Source: an uncultured Blautia sp.
Lineage (GTDB): Bacteria > Bacillota > Clostridia > Lachnospirales > Lachnospiraceae
Reading direction: 5' to 3'
Assembly (NCBI GenBank): GCA_934437695.1
Contig: CAKSAW010000014.1
Coordinates: forward strand, 1-19,305
Length of the DNA: 19,305 nt
The first letter of the stretch is position 1. Every line of letters begins with the position of its first letter. The translations under genes and the position numbers were made by a program. Shown piece after piece: positions 8,043 through 17,323 of this stretch. The notes under the pieces were generated by a model. That model saw only the letters and a program-made list of their open reading frames with translations. It did not search any database and was not told where the DNA came from.

Positions 8043-10931
8043 TTATTTTTTTAATACTTCCCGCCAGTCGTTCATGCTGAATATCTGTTTGACATCTAAT
8101 GCTCCTGACATTACCGGGAAGAATTTCTTCATGTCCGTAAACACTACTGCATAATCAAACTCAGACATTCCCAACATTCTGCGAAGTTCACGCCTGTAGA
8201 AATCCAGAAGCATTTCCGGTACCTCTGTTTTCTTAGATTTCATAAACTTCTTATGGCACACATATTCCTCATCTGTAGCCGCATAAGAACGTTTCCAGTA
8301 TAAAACCCTGACCTCTTTTGGCAGTTTATCCAGCTTCTCAGAAGACTCTTCTTCTTTGGCACCATTTCCGATCAGTGTTATATCAAAATGCTCATAATCC
8401 ACTTTATCCAAAAATTCATAGAATGCCTCTGTTTCCTGTGATTCGCTGAAATCGCCTGCATACACAAGCAATTTCACTTTATCTGTCTGACCCAGATATA
8501 CAGGATTTACCGGCTCTTTTCCATCCAGAAATACTTCTGCAATACGTTTGCATACATTTCCATCATCCTGAAGAGATATCTGTGCTCTGGCTTTCTCATA
8601 TTTCTCTCTGTAAGAAGACTCTACTTCCGGAATGTTTTTCAGAAGCTCACCCAGTTTCTCAGGTGAAGATACTGTCGGTCCCGGAAGATTATCAAATCCA
8701 AAGTACAGACCTCTGTAGTCCTCAAAATTCTCCACATCCGGCACATAAAACAGGATCGGTCTGCCTGTCAGCATGAAATCATAAAAAATGCTGGAATAAT
8801 CAGAAATCAGCACATCTGTCACTGACAGAACCTCATTTGTATCCATGATCGCAGGAATAAATTTTGCCTGTGCATCACCAAGCTCCAGTTCATTTTCTTT
8901 CATATAGTGATATACAATCTGATGAAGCTTGATCAGAATCTGATATTCATTTGTATCTACACTGCTTTCCATTGTCTGAAGCAGTTTATATACAGTCTGC
9001 AGGTCTATATCAGGTCTGCTGTACTGCTCACCTCTCCAGGTAGGTGCATAGAGAATAATTTTCTTACCCTCTTCTACCTCTACTCCGTAATCCCGCAGTT
9101 TCCAGATCACTTCTTCTCTGTCACAGTTAAAGAGCTTATCATTTCTGGGAAATCCCTCTTCCAGAACTGTCCCTTCATACAGATCCTGCATCTTATAAGA
9201 ATTCCTGTATGCTGTATTTGTCATATAAGGTCCGGAAGAAACAATGTAATCTGCGCTAAACAGATTTCTTGCTGTGTTTCCCTGAGAAATATTTCCTCCC
9301 GGAATATCAAATCCCATATTCTTCAGAGGTGTTCCATGCCAGGTGTCAATAAGCACCTGTCCCTCTCTCTTAAGGAAATAACTCGGGAAGCTTACATTAT
9401 TCACCAGGTATTTCACTGTTGCAAGCTCTTTGCAGTATTCTTTTGATTTATACTTTACAAATCGCACATTAGGATACTGCTCATATTTCTCGATCTGCTT
9501 CCTGTTGTCCTCAAAATCTTCAAGTACCCAGATATGAGTGTAATCCTGATATTCCTCTTTCTCAAGAAGGTACTGGAAAAGTGCGTACGGATTACAGATC
9601 ATACCGCGTCCGCCAAACGCTTCATAAAGAATAGTCTTGTCCCTTAGCTGGTATTCCTTGACAAACTCAGCATAACTGGTTCTCAGAGGATATTTCTCAC
9701 GGCATTCCAGAATCTGCTCTTCATTCTTCATATAAAAAGTCTCGATTCCTCTCACACTGTTGAAAAGGCGATTCCACTCTTTAACTGCTTTTTCAATAGC
9801 AAAGTCTTCTGATTTCCAGATAGCATTTCTGGACATCTCTCTGCGGAGTTCCTCGTCATGTGCCAGCTTTAACATTGCATCTGTAAATTTCTTTGTATCA
9901 AAGGCTTCCGGAAGATATCCTGTTTTTCCATCATCAATGATCAGATCCATGGCACCTGTATGGAACGCAATAACAGGAAGTCCGAATTCAAATGCCTCCA
10001 TGATAACCATTGGCCATCCTTCCCATCTGGACGGAAGAAGGAAAACAGAAGAATTCAGGTAATATTTCTCCGGCTCATTTGTATATCCCACAAAATTCAC
10101 TCTGTCCTCAATACCACGGCTCTTTGCATCTGCGACAATCTGATTCCAGAGATCACCTGCTCCGATAATATCCAGCTGCCATTCATCATCCTGTTTGCAG
10201 AATTCTTCAAAAGATTCCATCATCAGGTCAAGACCCTTTGCATATACAAATCGTGTAGCCATGAGAAAACGCTTTGACTTCGGATCACATTTTCGCTCAC
10301 TTACAAAGCTTCGGGGATTGATCTTAACCTCTGTATCAATATCAAGAAATTTCTTATAATCACGCTTATCGTAATCGCTGAGAACAATATATCTGTCCAG
10401 CTTCGGCAGATATTCCTGAAGAAGGCATTCCTGTTTCCAGAATACAACATTTGGAACATCCAGATATCCCGCATAACAGTTATGCTGCCATCCGATGGTT
10501 TTTGCGTTGAGTTCCGGAGCCAGCATTCCAAGGCGAAGACTTAAGCCTGCAGTTGTGATGATAATATCATAGTCCTGTTCATTTAAATATTTCACCCATT
10601 TCTCTCTTGTCTTCTTCGGAAAAATAGCATCTGCCAGAATATCATTGTATTTTTCTTTGTTAAAAATACCATACTTTGCATTCAGTTTCTGAACGAGATA
10701 ACGCCAGCAAAAAGCAGGTGTGTGATGGCGATTGACAAATTCACTGTTGTCAATGAAATCAACTTTAATATCTTCGCTCATATGGTACATATTGCGGTCT
10801 TCTTTAAATCTGTCCTGATATACCATAATTGTTACATCATGTTCTTTTACAAGCTCATTCGCAAGGAGTGTGACAACTCGCTTAGTTCCGCCAAGATCAA
10901 ATATCTTGGTACACCAAATACATATTTTCAT
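8043..10931 (-). CDS. Fusion: GT4 glycosyltransferase, CDP-glycerol glycerophosphotransferase and a partial GT-B domain
   Basis: A 962-residue enzyme, last gene of the operon. Residues 1-395 form a GT4 glycosyltransferase (N-terminal FDLGGTKRVV; EX7E at Glu304/Glu312 in WEGWPMVIMEAF). Residues ~430-805 form a CDP-glycerol glycerophosphotransferase: TWHG with His532, YAPTWRG (628-634), KLH with His670, and SDYSSIFYDF (710-719). Residues ~818-962 begin like a GT-B N-terminal half (KLLVYAGDF) and include FDYAVVF, but end abruptly near QIFSMND without a nucleotide-sugar-binding half. No reading frame continues it before the terminator. It probably adds a sugar and glycerol phosphate to the polymer. 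AGGAGAG precedes the ATG. Confidence 0.9.
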   Translation of the reverse strand: MKICIWCTKIFDLGGTKRVVTLLANELVKEHDVTIMVYQDRFKEDRNMYHMSEDIKVDFIDNSEFVNRHHTPAFCWRYLVQKLNAKYGIFNKEKYNDILADAIFPKKTREKWVKYLNEQDYDIIITTAGLSLRLGMLAPELNAKTIGWQHNCYAGYLDVPNVVFWKQECLLQEYLPKLDRYIVLSDYDKRDYKKFLDIDTEVKINPRSFVSERKCDPKSKRFLMATRFVYAKGLDLMMESFEEFCKQDDEWQLDIIGAGDLWNQIVADAKSRGIEDRVNFVGYTNEPEKYYLNSSVFLLPSRWEGWPMVIMEAFEFGLPVIAFHTGAMDLIIDDGKTGYLPEAFDTKKFTDAMLKLAHDEELRREMSRNAIWKSEDFAIEKAVKEWNRLFNSVRGIETFYMKNEEQILECREKYPLRTSYAEFVKEYQLRDKTILYEAFGGRGMICNPYALFQYLLEKEEYQDYTHIWVLEDFEDNRKQIEKYEQYPNVRFVKYKSKEYCKELATVKYLVNNVSFPSYFLKREGQVLIDTWHGTPLKNMGFDIPGGNISQGNTARNLFSADYIVSSGPYMTNTAYRNSYKMQDLYEGTVLEEGFPRNDKLFNCDREEVIWKLRDYGVEVEEGKKIILYAPTWRGEQYSRPDIDLQTVYKLLQTMESSVDTNEYQILIKLHQIVYHYMKENELELGDAQAKFIPAIMDTNEVLSVTDVLISDYSSIFYDFMLTGRPILFYVPDVENFEDYRGLYFGFDNLPGPTVSSPEKLGELLKNIPEVESSYREKYEKARAQISLQDDGNVCKRIAEVFLDGKEPVNPVYLGQTDKVKLLVYAGDFSESQETEAFYEFLDKVDYEHFDITLIGNGAKEEESSEKLDKLPKEVRVLYWKRSYAATDEEYVCHKKFMKSKKTEVPEMLLDFYRRELRRMLGMSEFDYAVVFTDMKKFFPVMSGALDVKQIFSMNDWREVLKK

Positions 10932-10974
10932 TTTTCTCTCCTGTTATGACTTTTCTGTGCTACAGATATTCCTG

Positions 10975-12276
10975 TTACTGTTCACAGGTAATATTAAAGT
11001 AATCTAATACCCGCTGGCAGTAATTATCACACACATTATGTGTTTTTGCTCTTACACTGGCACGCTGCTCTTTATAATTATCATTTCCATTCTTAACATC
11101 CAGGATAAAGTTTTCAAAATCCTGCATATTATACATATGCTCACCTGGCATATATTCCAGTGGGTCATCAAATACCCATCCTCTGGATTCTGTATATGCC
11201 TCATAATCATCCAGAGTAAAGCCAAGTGGTCTGTCCAGAAGCAGATAATCAATTGCAACAGATGAATAGTCAGAAACCAGTGCATCAGAACAGTTGATAA
11301 ATTCATAAAGCTGCAGTCCGTTTTCTGCAAGATCCTTATTTTCCAGATAAACAATGTTTGTAAGAACGTTCTCTCCAAAATCATAAGGAATCTGAAGATA
11401 GTGCTTTTTAATAACGATCAGTATATGATTTTCTTTACAGAAATTATTCAGTTCCAGAAGCTTATCTGCATCATCAATGATCGGGATATTAAACTCATTA
11501 TTTAAGGTTTCCTCATTAAGACGTTCGCTGGAAGCATGTCTGTATGTCGGCATCCACAGGATCAGTTTTTCACTGTCCGTTTCCTTCAGAAGTTTCTTCT
11601 TATATTCATCCGCGCGCTCACTGCCTTTGAGCATCATATCATAACGCGGATATCCAAAGGAAAGAAGCTTTTTGGAAGTACATCCAAAGAATTCCATTTT
11701 TGTCTTAATAAAAATATCACCAGGAACCAGACAGTAATCAAAGAATACCTTACGTCCGTTTTTGTTTGCCTTATATCCACATCCATGCCACAGATCAATA
11801 AATATCTGATTTCTTCTTGACATACCGATCCAGTTAAATGCCTGTGTGTAAAAGATATATTTTGATGTCAGTGCGTATCTGTAGGCTTGTGCTCTCCGGA
11901 TTGTAGAACCTTTTTTAAAGTTCTGTACAAACTTTACATTTTCATACTGGTATTCCTTATATTTTGCCGGTTCATGAACAAGCCATACGATCTCATATTT
12001 TTTATTATATCCCTGCTCAATCAGATAATCGAACAATGCACGTCCGTTATCTGTGAAATCATCATTTGTCTCAAAAAGCATCCTGTTCTCTACAAGTGCA
12101 GGAGGGAATTTTTTAAGACGCCTGATCGTGCGACCGTCATAAATTCCATATGTGATCGTTGCCCATAATTCAGAAAGCATTGCCTTTCTTCCTTTTTGAG
12201 CTTTGACTTTTTTGATTTTCTTTGCTGCATTTTTAATCTTCTTTATTTTCTTCTTAACTTTTTTCTGGATTTTCAT
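10975..12276 (-). CDS. CDP-glycerol glycerophosphotransferase (TagB/TagF family), second copy
   Basis: Transfers glycerol phosphate from CDP-glycerol to a lipid-linked primer or chain at the inner face of the membrane. The protein has 433 residues. Family marks: DLWHGCGYK with His164, FGYPRYD (208-213), WMPTYR (241-246), KKH with His292, and SDYSSVAIDY (335-344). The first ~30 residues are extremely lysine-rich and probably make an amphipathic membrane-contact helix, as TagF-type enzymes need. The GTG six bases upstream is too close to the AAGGAG site, so the ATG is chosen; that ribosome site overlaps the tagD stop codon. Whether it primes (TagB) or polymerises (TagF) cannot be told. Confidence 0.92.
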   Translation of the reverse strand: MKIQKKVKKKIKKIKNAAKKIKKVKAQKGRKAMLSELWATITYGIYDGRTIRRLKKFPPALVENRMLFETNDDFTDNGRALFDYLIEQGYNKKYEIVWLVHEPAKYKEYQYENVKFVQNFKKGSTIRRAQAYRYALTSKYIFYTQAFNWIGMSRRNQIFIDLWHGCGYKANKNGRKVFFDYCLVPGDIFIKTKMEFFGCTSKKLLSFGYPRYDMMLKGSERADEYKKKLLKETDSEKLILWMPTYRHASSERLNEETLNNEFNIPIIDDADKLLELNNFCKENHILIVIKKHYLQIPYDFGENVLTNIVYLENKDLAENGLQLYEFINCSDALVSDYSSVAIDYLLLDRPLGFTLDDYEAYTESRGWVFDDPLEYMPGEHMYNMQDFENFILDVKNGNDNYKEQRASVRAKTHNVCDNYCQRVLDYFNITCEQ

Positions 12277-12287
12277 ATGCACACTCC

Positions 12288-12704
12288 TTAAAAATCTTTT
12301 AACTTCTCACGAAGTATGGTTGATGAAGTATCTTTCGTATACGGAAGAAATACAAGCTTTGCCCCAAGTGCTTCCATTTCTCTGCCGGTCTTCTCCCAGC
12401 GCTCATTGCCCTTCCAGTCATCTCCGATATAAATCTCATTAAAACGTACTTTGTCCCACACAACCTTCTTATCCAGTGTTGTAGTAACAATAACCTCATC
12501 TACATATTTAATTGCACGCACGATCTCAGCCCGTTCCTCTAACGGAACAATCGGTCTTTTATGTTTATATGATTCTACCAGATCATCAGCATTCACGCCA
12601 ACGATCAGATAGTCACAATGACGTTTTGCATTTTTGATAAGATTCAGATGGCCAATATGAAACATATCAAAGGTTCCCTGTGTATATCCTATTACTTTCT
12701 CCAT
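12288..12704 (-). CDS. tagD: Glycerol-3-phosphate cytidylyltransferase
   Basis: Makes CDP-glycerol from CTP and sn-glycerol-3-phosphate, the donor for the three glycerophosphotransferase domains in this operon. The 138 residues carry the nucleotidyltransferase HxGH motif (His16-Ile-Gly-His19 in TFDMFHIGH), GDDW (94-97) and a C-terminal TKDTSST segment in the place of the RTEGISTT motif. Its length is close to that of B. subtilis TagD. An ATG four codons upstream (12716) is also possible; the chosen start has GGAG six bases before it. It lies between two glycerophosphotransferase genes with gaps of 33 and 11 bases. Confidence 0.92.
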   Translation of the reverse strand: MEKVIGYTQGTFDMFHIGHLNLIKNAKRHCDYLIVGVNADDLVESYKHKRPIVPLEERAEIVRAIKYVDEVIVTTTLDKKVVWDKVRFNEIYIGDDWKGNERWEKTGREMEALGAKLVFLPYTKDTSSTILREKLKDF

Positions 12705-12737
12705 AATATTCTCCATTTCCGCTTTCTTCTTAGTATC

Positions 12738-14009
12738 TCATAATTCCAGATAATCTGCCAGTACTCTCGAGTAATTCTCTCTGACTGGCATCTGATGCAT
12801 AACTGGAAGCAGTCTTCTTCGTTCCTGCATATATATATCTTTTCCTTCTGACACATGGACTGCAAATTCTTCCAGACCGTTCAGATCATAAACCTTCTCA
12901 CCTGGCATATATTCCTCAGGTCTCTCAAATACAAATCCCCTGGTTTCTTTATACTGCTGCATATCTGTCAGCACATAAGCCAGCGGACGGTCCAGCAGCA
13001 TATAATCAACTGCAACAGATGAATAATCCGAGATCAGTCCATCACTGGCACTGATCAACTCATACAGTTGGATTTCTTTCTCATCCAGCAGCTTCTGATC
13101 CACATATCGAATATTCCGATAATCACTCTCTTTAAGTTCCCAGTCTTTCTGCACAGGATGCTTTTTAACAATGAGCAGGATACTCAGCCTGCCAAGAGTT
13201 CTGTCCAGCTGTTTTAATTCTTCTTTATTCTTAAGTCCGGGCAGAGCAAAAGGCAGCCTGATCTTACTCTCTGCACTGTCAAGGACCTCACTGTTTCTGA
13301 ATGTGGGCATCCAGATGATCATCTTATCTGTTTTCATTCCAAGCAGTTTCTGAATAATCTCCTCACTGCTCATAGATGGATGCAGCATCCAGTCATATCT
13401 TGGATATCCAAGAGGAAGCACCTTTTTCTCCGGGCACTTCCAGTAACGGGATTTTGTTTCCACAAATGCTCTTCCCGGTACAAGTGCATAATCAAAGTGC
13501 ATCATGCTTGGCCCTGTATTCCTATGTCTTTCTCTCGGAACATCCTTATATCCGCATCCATGCCACAGATTCACTGTCACCTGTCCGGGACAATGATGCA
13601 GGTTAAGATAAGCTGTATTATTCGTATAAAAGAAAAATCCGGAAACAGCCCCATAATAATATGCCAGTGGACTCGTCCATCCGTTTTTACTCTCTGCTGT
13701 TACAAATCTGACATTTTTTAATTTGTAATTCCGAAATTTTCTTTTATCCGAAACCATCCAGATAATCTTATAGTCCCTGTACTTTTCTTCACAGATCAGA
13801 TATTCAAAAAAAGCTCTGGCATTATCAGTCATATCCTGCATGGTCCTGTTCTTAAACACAAGGTAATTCCTGTGAAGCTTTCCATGTTTTGCTGCCCAGG
13901 GACCAATAATCTTAAGTCCTGCTTTTGATATAAGCCGGCAGAAATAATATCTCATCGTTTTCCGGAAGCCTTTTTTTCTTATCTGTTCCTGAATGGAATC
14001 TAATTTCAT
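12738..14009 (-). CDS. CDP-glycerol glycerophosphotransferase (TagB/TagF family), first copy
   Basis: A 423-residue peripheral membrane enzyme that adds glycerol phosphate from CDP-glycerol. Motifs in order: NLWHGCGYKD with His150, GYPRYDW (201-207), WMPTFR (233-238), KKHP with His284, and SDYSSVAVDY (327-336). The N-terminal ~45 residues are basic. It shares the motif order with the second copy downstream but is clearly divergent in sequence, so the two probably act at different steps (for example first unit versus later units). AGGAGG precedes the ATG, 15 bases after the Stealth gene. A related ribitol-phosphate transferase role is possible, but tagD beside it favours glycerol. Confidence 0.92.
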   Translation of the reverse strand: MKLDSIQEQIRKKGFRKTMRYYFCRLISKAGLKIIGPWAAKHGKLHRNYLVFKNRTMQDMTDNARAFFEYLICEEKYRDYKIIWMVSDKRKFRNYKLKNVRFVTAESKNGWTSPLAYYYGAVSGFFFYTNNTAYLNLHHCPGQVTVNLWHGCGYKDVPRERHRNTGPSMMHFDYALVPGRAFVETKSRYWKCPEKKVLPLGYPRYDWMLHPSMSSEEIIQKLLGMKTDKMIIWMPTFRNSEVLDSAESKIRLPFALPGLKNKEELKQLDRTLGRLSILLIVKKHPVQKDWELKESDYRNIRYVDQKLLDEKEIQLYELISASDGLISDYSSVAVDYMLLDRPLAYVLTDMQQYKETRGFVFERPEEYMPGEKVYDLNGLEEFAVHVSEGKDIYMQERRRLLPVMHQMPVRENYSRVLADYLEL

Positions 14010-14024
14010 TCTTTCCTCCTGAAA

Positions 14025-15017
14025 CTATAATTCAAAAGATGATTTCTCCGGCAAAATACTTTCAAAAGACTGAATGATCCGCCTTTTCTGTTCCTCAAAA
14101 TCACCCACATCTGCAGTATCATTGATACAGATCATCTTACACTGCTGTCCTCTGATAACAGAATGAATCTGCTCATCATGCATACCGATCGTATAAAATC
14201 TTCCAACTCCCGGAGATTGCGGGATAAATTTACCTTCCATGTATTGCCAGTACTTGAACACATACTGATTCACATCGAATGAGGTCCTGAAACGATTTCT
14301 GCATATTTCGTCCAGTATCTCACCCTCTTCCTTCCACAGCTGCTCATATGTACTCTTCAAAAATGCACTGGGCAGATGTGTATATTTAAAACTTGAGAAA
14401 TCTCTGTAAGGAAGCATCAGAAAATTTCTCAGCGCCATCTTTCCATATGAAGGACTGAACCATTTTCTCCAGTGTTTTCTCAACACATCGTGTTTGGAAT
14501 AATGCATATTTACCAGAGCAGCATCATTCATAAGCATTGCAGCAAAAGGATTTCTGATATCATCCTGTACAAGAGCTGTCTCTATACAACAGTCTCTCGG
14601 CAATCCGTTTTTAAAGAAATCTTCTTCCGACACACCTTTCAGCAAGAACATATCATCATTAAAATAGACAAATCTGTCTGAAAGCTCCGGTATCCTGTGG
14701 AAATTCAATTCAATGGAATTGATATTAAAAGTTGGAAGATATTCTGCTTTCATATAATCCGAATGTTTTACAAGCTTCAGCTTTGGATGTGTCAGATCCA
14801 GCCATTCAGGCACATGCCCACAGGTTACAAAATATATCCTGTTTACCCACGGTGCAAATTTCTCCACACCCCGAAACCAGTATTGAAGATTGTCCCAGTC
14901 ACGATATCTGGCAGCTGAATCATCTGCACCTCTGGCAGGATTATATTTACGGCGTTCTGCCTGCCACTCACTGTCTGCCCCGTCTACCCAGGTCAGCACA
15001 AAATCTATTTTGTTCAT
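14025..15017 (-). CDS. Stealth-family sugar-phosphate transferase
   Basis: Stealth proteins transfer hexose-1-phosphate from a nucleotide sugar, creating phosphodiester links in capsules and related polymers. The 330-residue protein shows conserved region 1 (IDFVLTWVDG, 4-13), region 2 (about 39-125: YRDWDNLQYWFRGVEKFAPW through YFNDDMFL), region 3 (HLPSAFLKSTYEQLW, 214-228) and region 4 (CINDT, 297-301). An ATG 13 codons upstream (15056) overlaps the previous gene by 4 bp but has only a weak ribosome site; the chosen ATG has AGGAG eight bases before it and starts right at region 1. The donor sugar cannot be read from sequence. Confidence 0.9.
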   Translation of the reverse strand: MNKIDFVLTWVDGADSEWQAERRKYNPARGADDSAARYRDWDNLQYWFRGVEKFAPWVNRIYFVTCGHVPEWLDLTHPKLKLVKHSDYMKAEYLPTFNINSIELNFHRIPELSDRFVYFNDDMFLLKGVSEEDFFKNGLPRDCCIETALVQDDIRNPFAAMLMNDAALVNMHYSKHDVLRKHWRKWFSPSYGKMALRNFLMLPYRDFSSFKYTHLPSAFLKSTYEQLWKEEGEILDEICRNRFRTSFDVNQYVFKYWQYMEGKFIPQSPGVGRFYTIGMHDEQIHSVIRGQQCKMICINDTADVGDFEEQKRRIIQSFESILPEKSSFEL

Positions 15018-15052
15018 TCTGCAGCTCCTGTTATTATACTTTTGAATCTTTA

Positions 15053-16156
15053 TCATTTCCCAATATAAAGATTTTTAAGTTTCTGCGCTTCTGTATTAAT
15101 ATCAAAATGAGCCTCCCTTATTCCTTTACGGATCTCATCCTGCGATTTTCTTCTCAGATGGCTCATATTCATAATCGCTTCAGACCAGGTTCTGTCATTC
15201 TCTTTAAGCGGAAGGCTCTTCACATTTTCAGAAAAGATCACTGCTTCCTGAGATACAGAATCTGATATTACACAAGGCAGTCCGTTTGTCTGCGCTTCAA
15301 TCAGCGCAAAAGGAACTCCCTCAAAAAGAGACGGAAACAGAAATACATCCATTGCAGACAAATACCGTGAAACATTTTCCTGCTTTCCTGCAAAAAACAC
15401 CTGAGCTTCCAGCCCTGCTTTTTGAACCTTTTCTCTAATCTGTCCATACAGTCCTTCTTTCGGTCCGATCAGGCACAGAATAATATCTTTATTTTTTTCA
15501 GAAAGACACTTGATGATATCAATCATGCGGTCATGGTTCTTAGGAATATCAAATCTTCCCACATGACCGATCACTGTCTTATCATCCCATCCCATCTCTC
15601 TGCGCAATACGGTTCTCTCCTGGGATGAAAAATAAAACTGGTCTGCCTGTATGGCATTATTGATCAATACAACTCTGCCGCTCTGGTATACCTTATCTCC
15701 AAAAAGCCACCTTCCTGCCATTTCTCCACATGCTACCCAGTCCGTGGCATATCTGGTGATCTTAGGTCTGTTCCACCAGTCCATAGTTTTACGGATAAAG
15801 CCCGGGCAGGAAGAACTGTGGCTGTGGGCAACCAGTCTGGGAACTTTCATTTTATATGCTACATGAAGCGGAACAATATTAGCTGCAGAAAGCATATTTA
15901 CATGGACTGCATCATATTTTGTTTCTTTTAGTATTCTCTTTAATTCTTTTACATATCCATGATAATTCTTCTTTACATTCGGGATATAATAAACCTTTCC
16001 GCCCAGTTTTTTTATTTCGTCTTCATATGCAATTGTATCATACATACACACAAAATCAAACTGTACGTCCATGTTGACCAGAACTCTGTAATAATTCATT
16101 ACAAACGCTTCCAGACCTCCGGCCACATTTCCCATTCCAATCTGAAGTATCTTCAT
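15053..16156 (-). CDS. Glycosyltransferase family 4 (GT-B fold)
   Basis: A 367-residue cytosolic-face glycosyltransferase. The N-terminal KILQIGMGNVAGGLEAFVMN is the acceptor-side glycine loop typical of the EpsF-like GT4 group; the donor half has HVGRFDIPKNH and the EX7E motif (Glu279/Glu287 in FEGVPFALIEAQ). The annotated start is the ATG with AAGGAG six bases before it; an in-frame GTG five codons upstream overlaps that ribosome site. The preceding acyltransferase gene stops only 11 bases away. It likely adds one sugar of the repeat or linkage unit; donor and linkage are unknown. Confidence 0.9.
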   Translation of the reverse strand: MKILQIGMGNVAGGLEAFVMNYYRVLVNMDVQFDFVCMYDTIAYEDEIKKLGGKVYYIPNVKKNYHGYVKELKRILKETKYDAVHVNMLSAANIVPLHVAYKMKVPRLVAHSHSSSCPGFIRKTMDWWNRPKITRYATDWVACGEMAGRWLFGDKVYQSGRVVLINNAIQADQFYFSSQERTVLRREMGWDDKTVIGHVGRFDIPKNHDRMIDIIKCLSEKNKDIILCLIGPKEGLYGQIREKVQKAGLEAQVFFAGKQENVSRYLSAMDVFLFPSLFEGVPFALIEAQTNGLPCVISDSVSQEAVIFSENVKSLPLKENDRTWSEAIMNMSHLRRKSQDEIRKGIREAHFDINTEAQKLKNLYIGK

Positions 16157-16167
16157 TCTGTACTCCT

Positions 16168-17283
16168 TCACTGTTCCTGTACATTCTGCACAGTATTACA
16201 GAACTCTGTTCTCTTTAATCTGTTCTGTACATATCCTGTCAGCCTGTTATATCCTGTGATCTTCTTAAAAAAATCCAGACAATAACTGATTCCAAGAGAA
16301 ATTACCAGAACTACTATAGGGATCAGCCAGAATTTGCGAAATGCAAACACTGTTCCCGAAGGCCAGTCTCTTACAAATGTATGCACCAGCCAGATATTCA
16401 TGGAATGTCTGCCCAGATATTGCAGGAACACAGATAAGGGAGTTATCCTGAACAGATATTCCACACAGAAAATGATCAACAGAAATGGAACAATTACATA
16501 TTGAAATTCCCAGAAAATTTTTATATCGATTTTATGATAGAAAAAAAATCCCAGAAACATCAGACCTGCCGAACATATAAATTTCAGCTTTTTCCATTTA
16601 AGTTCATGAAACTTCTGAAAAAAGTTATACTTGCAACATAACATCCCCACTGCAAAGATCATGAGAAATGCATAGGGTTTTGAACCTCCCGGAAAACCCA
16701 TTCCTATGATACGCGGAAACATAAAAATAACCGCAATGCAGAAAAGACCTCCAAGTTTACTGATCATGCTATCCAACAACGGAAGCAGTATAATATACAC
16801 CAGTGCAGCACTCATATACCACCAGGCTCCGTTCAGGCTTTTGGTACCCATAAGGTTGGACAGACCCAGAATATCTGCAATTATCGCAAAGCCCTTTTCA
16901 TAAGGGCCTGTTCCCCAATTACTAAACTCCCGACGCCCTGACAGCCAGTAAAAGAGATAGGCTACAATCGCAGTAAACCAGAATCCGGACATTGTAGACA
17001 GAATATGACCTGTGATCCACTGCGTAGTTTTCTGTGATTTTTTTCCCTTTACTCTGCCTGAATATCCATACATCAATCCATATCCGGACACAAATGCAAA
17101 TATCGCCACACAAATTTTAAAGCATTCTGCAATGGCGACAATCTGTTCTGTACTGAATCCGCATAGATCAACATGATATTTCTCAATTCTCTCTGCTAGA
17201 CGATAACAATGATGAAAAATAAGCAGCAGCACTGCAAGACCTTTTAATGCTGCTGAATCTTCTTTACTTAATCCGTTTGACAT
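16168..17283 (-). CDS. Integral-membrane acyltransferase (acyltransferase family 3)
   Basis: Probably O-acetylates or otherwise acylates the exported polysaccharide. The 371-residue protein has about ten hydrophobic segments. The first contains LKGLAVLLLIFHHCYR with the His24-His25 pair characteristic of this family; VSGYGLMYGY and GAWWYMSAALVY follow in the expected places. The cytoplasmic C-terminal tail is short and basic. GGGGGAG precedes the ATG. Position between the transporter and the glycosyltransferases supports a decorating role. Succinyl or another acyl donor is possible. Confidence 0.85.
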   Translation of the reverse strand: MSNGLSKEDSAALKGLAVLLLIFHHCYRLAERIEKYHVDLCGFSTEQIVAIAECFKICVAIFAFVSGYGLMYGYSGRVKGKKSQKTTQWITGHILSTMSGFWFTAIVAYLFYWLSGRREFSNWGTGPYEKGFAIIADILGLSNLMGTKSLNGAWWYMSAALVYIILLPLLDSMISKLGGLFCIAVIFMFPRIIGMGFPGGSKPYAFLMIFAVGMLCCKYNFFQKFHELKWKKLKFICSAGLMFLGFFFYHKIDIKIFWEFQYVIVPFLLIIFCVEYLFRITPLSVFLQYLGRHSMNIWLVHTFVRDWPSGTVFAFRKFWLIPIVVLVISLGISYCLDFFKKITGYNRLTGYVQNRLKRTEFCNTVQNVQEQ

Positions 17284-17323
17284 AGGCTCCCCCGGACACT
17301 TAATAATTTTTAATTTGATATTT

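Noticed and set aside
7980..8043. Possible frameshift that would extend the fusion protein into a complete third domain
   Set aside because: Only 60 bases separate its stop from sigG, all taken by the terminator, so no missing coding sequence is present downstream.
10966..10986. CTGTTACTGTTCACAGG resembling the MITE-like terminal repeat
   Set aside because: It is the end of a glycerophosphotransferase coding sequence and lacks the rest of the element; the shared octamer is probably chance.
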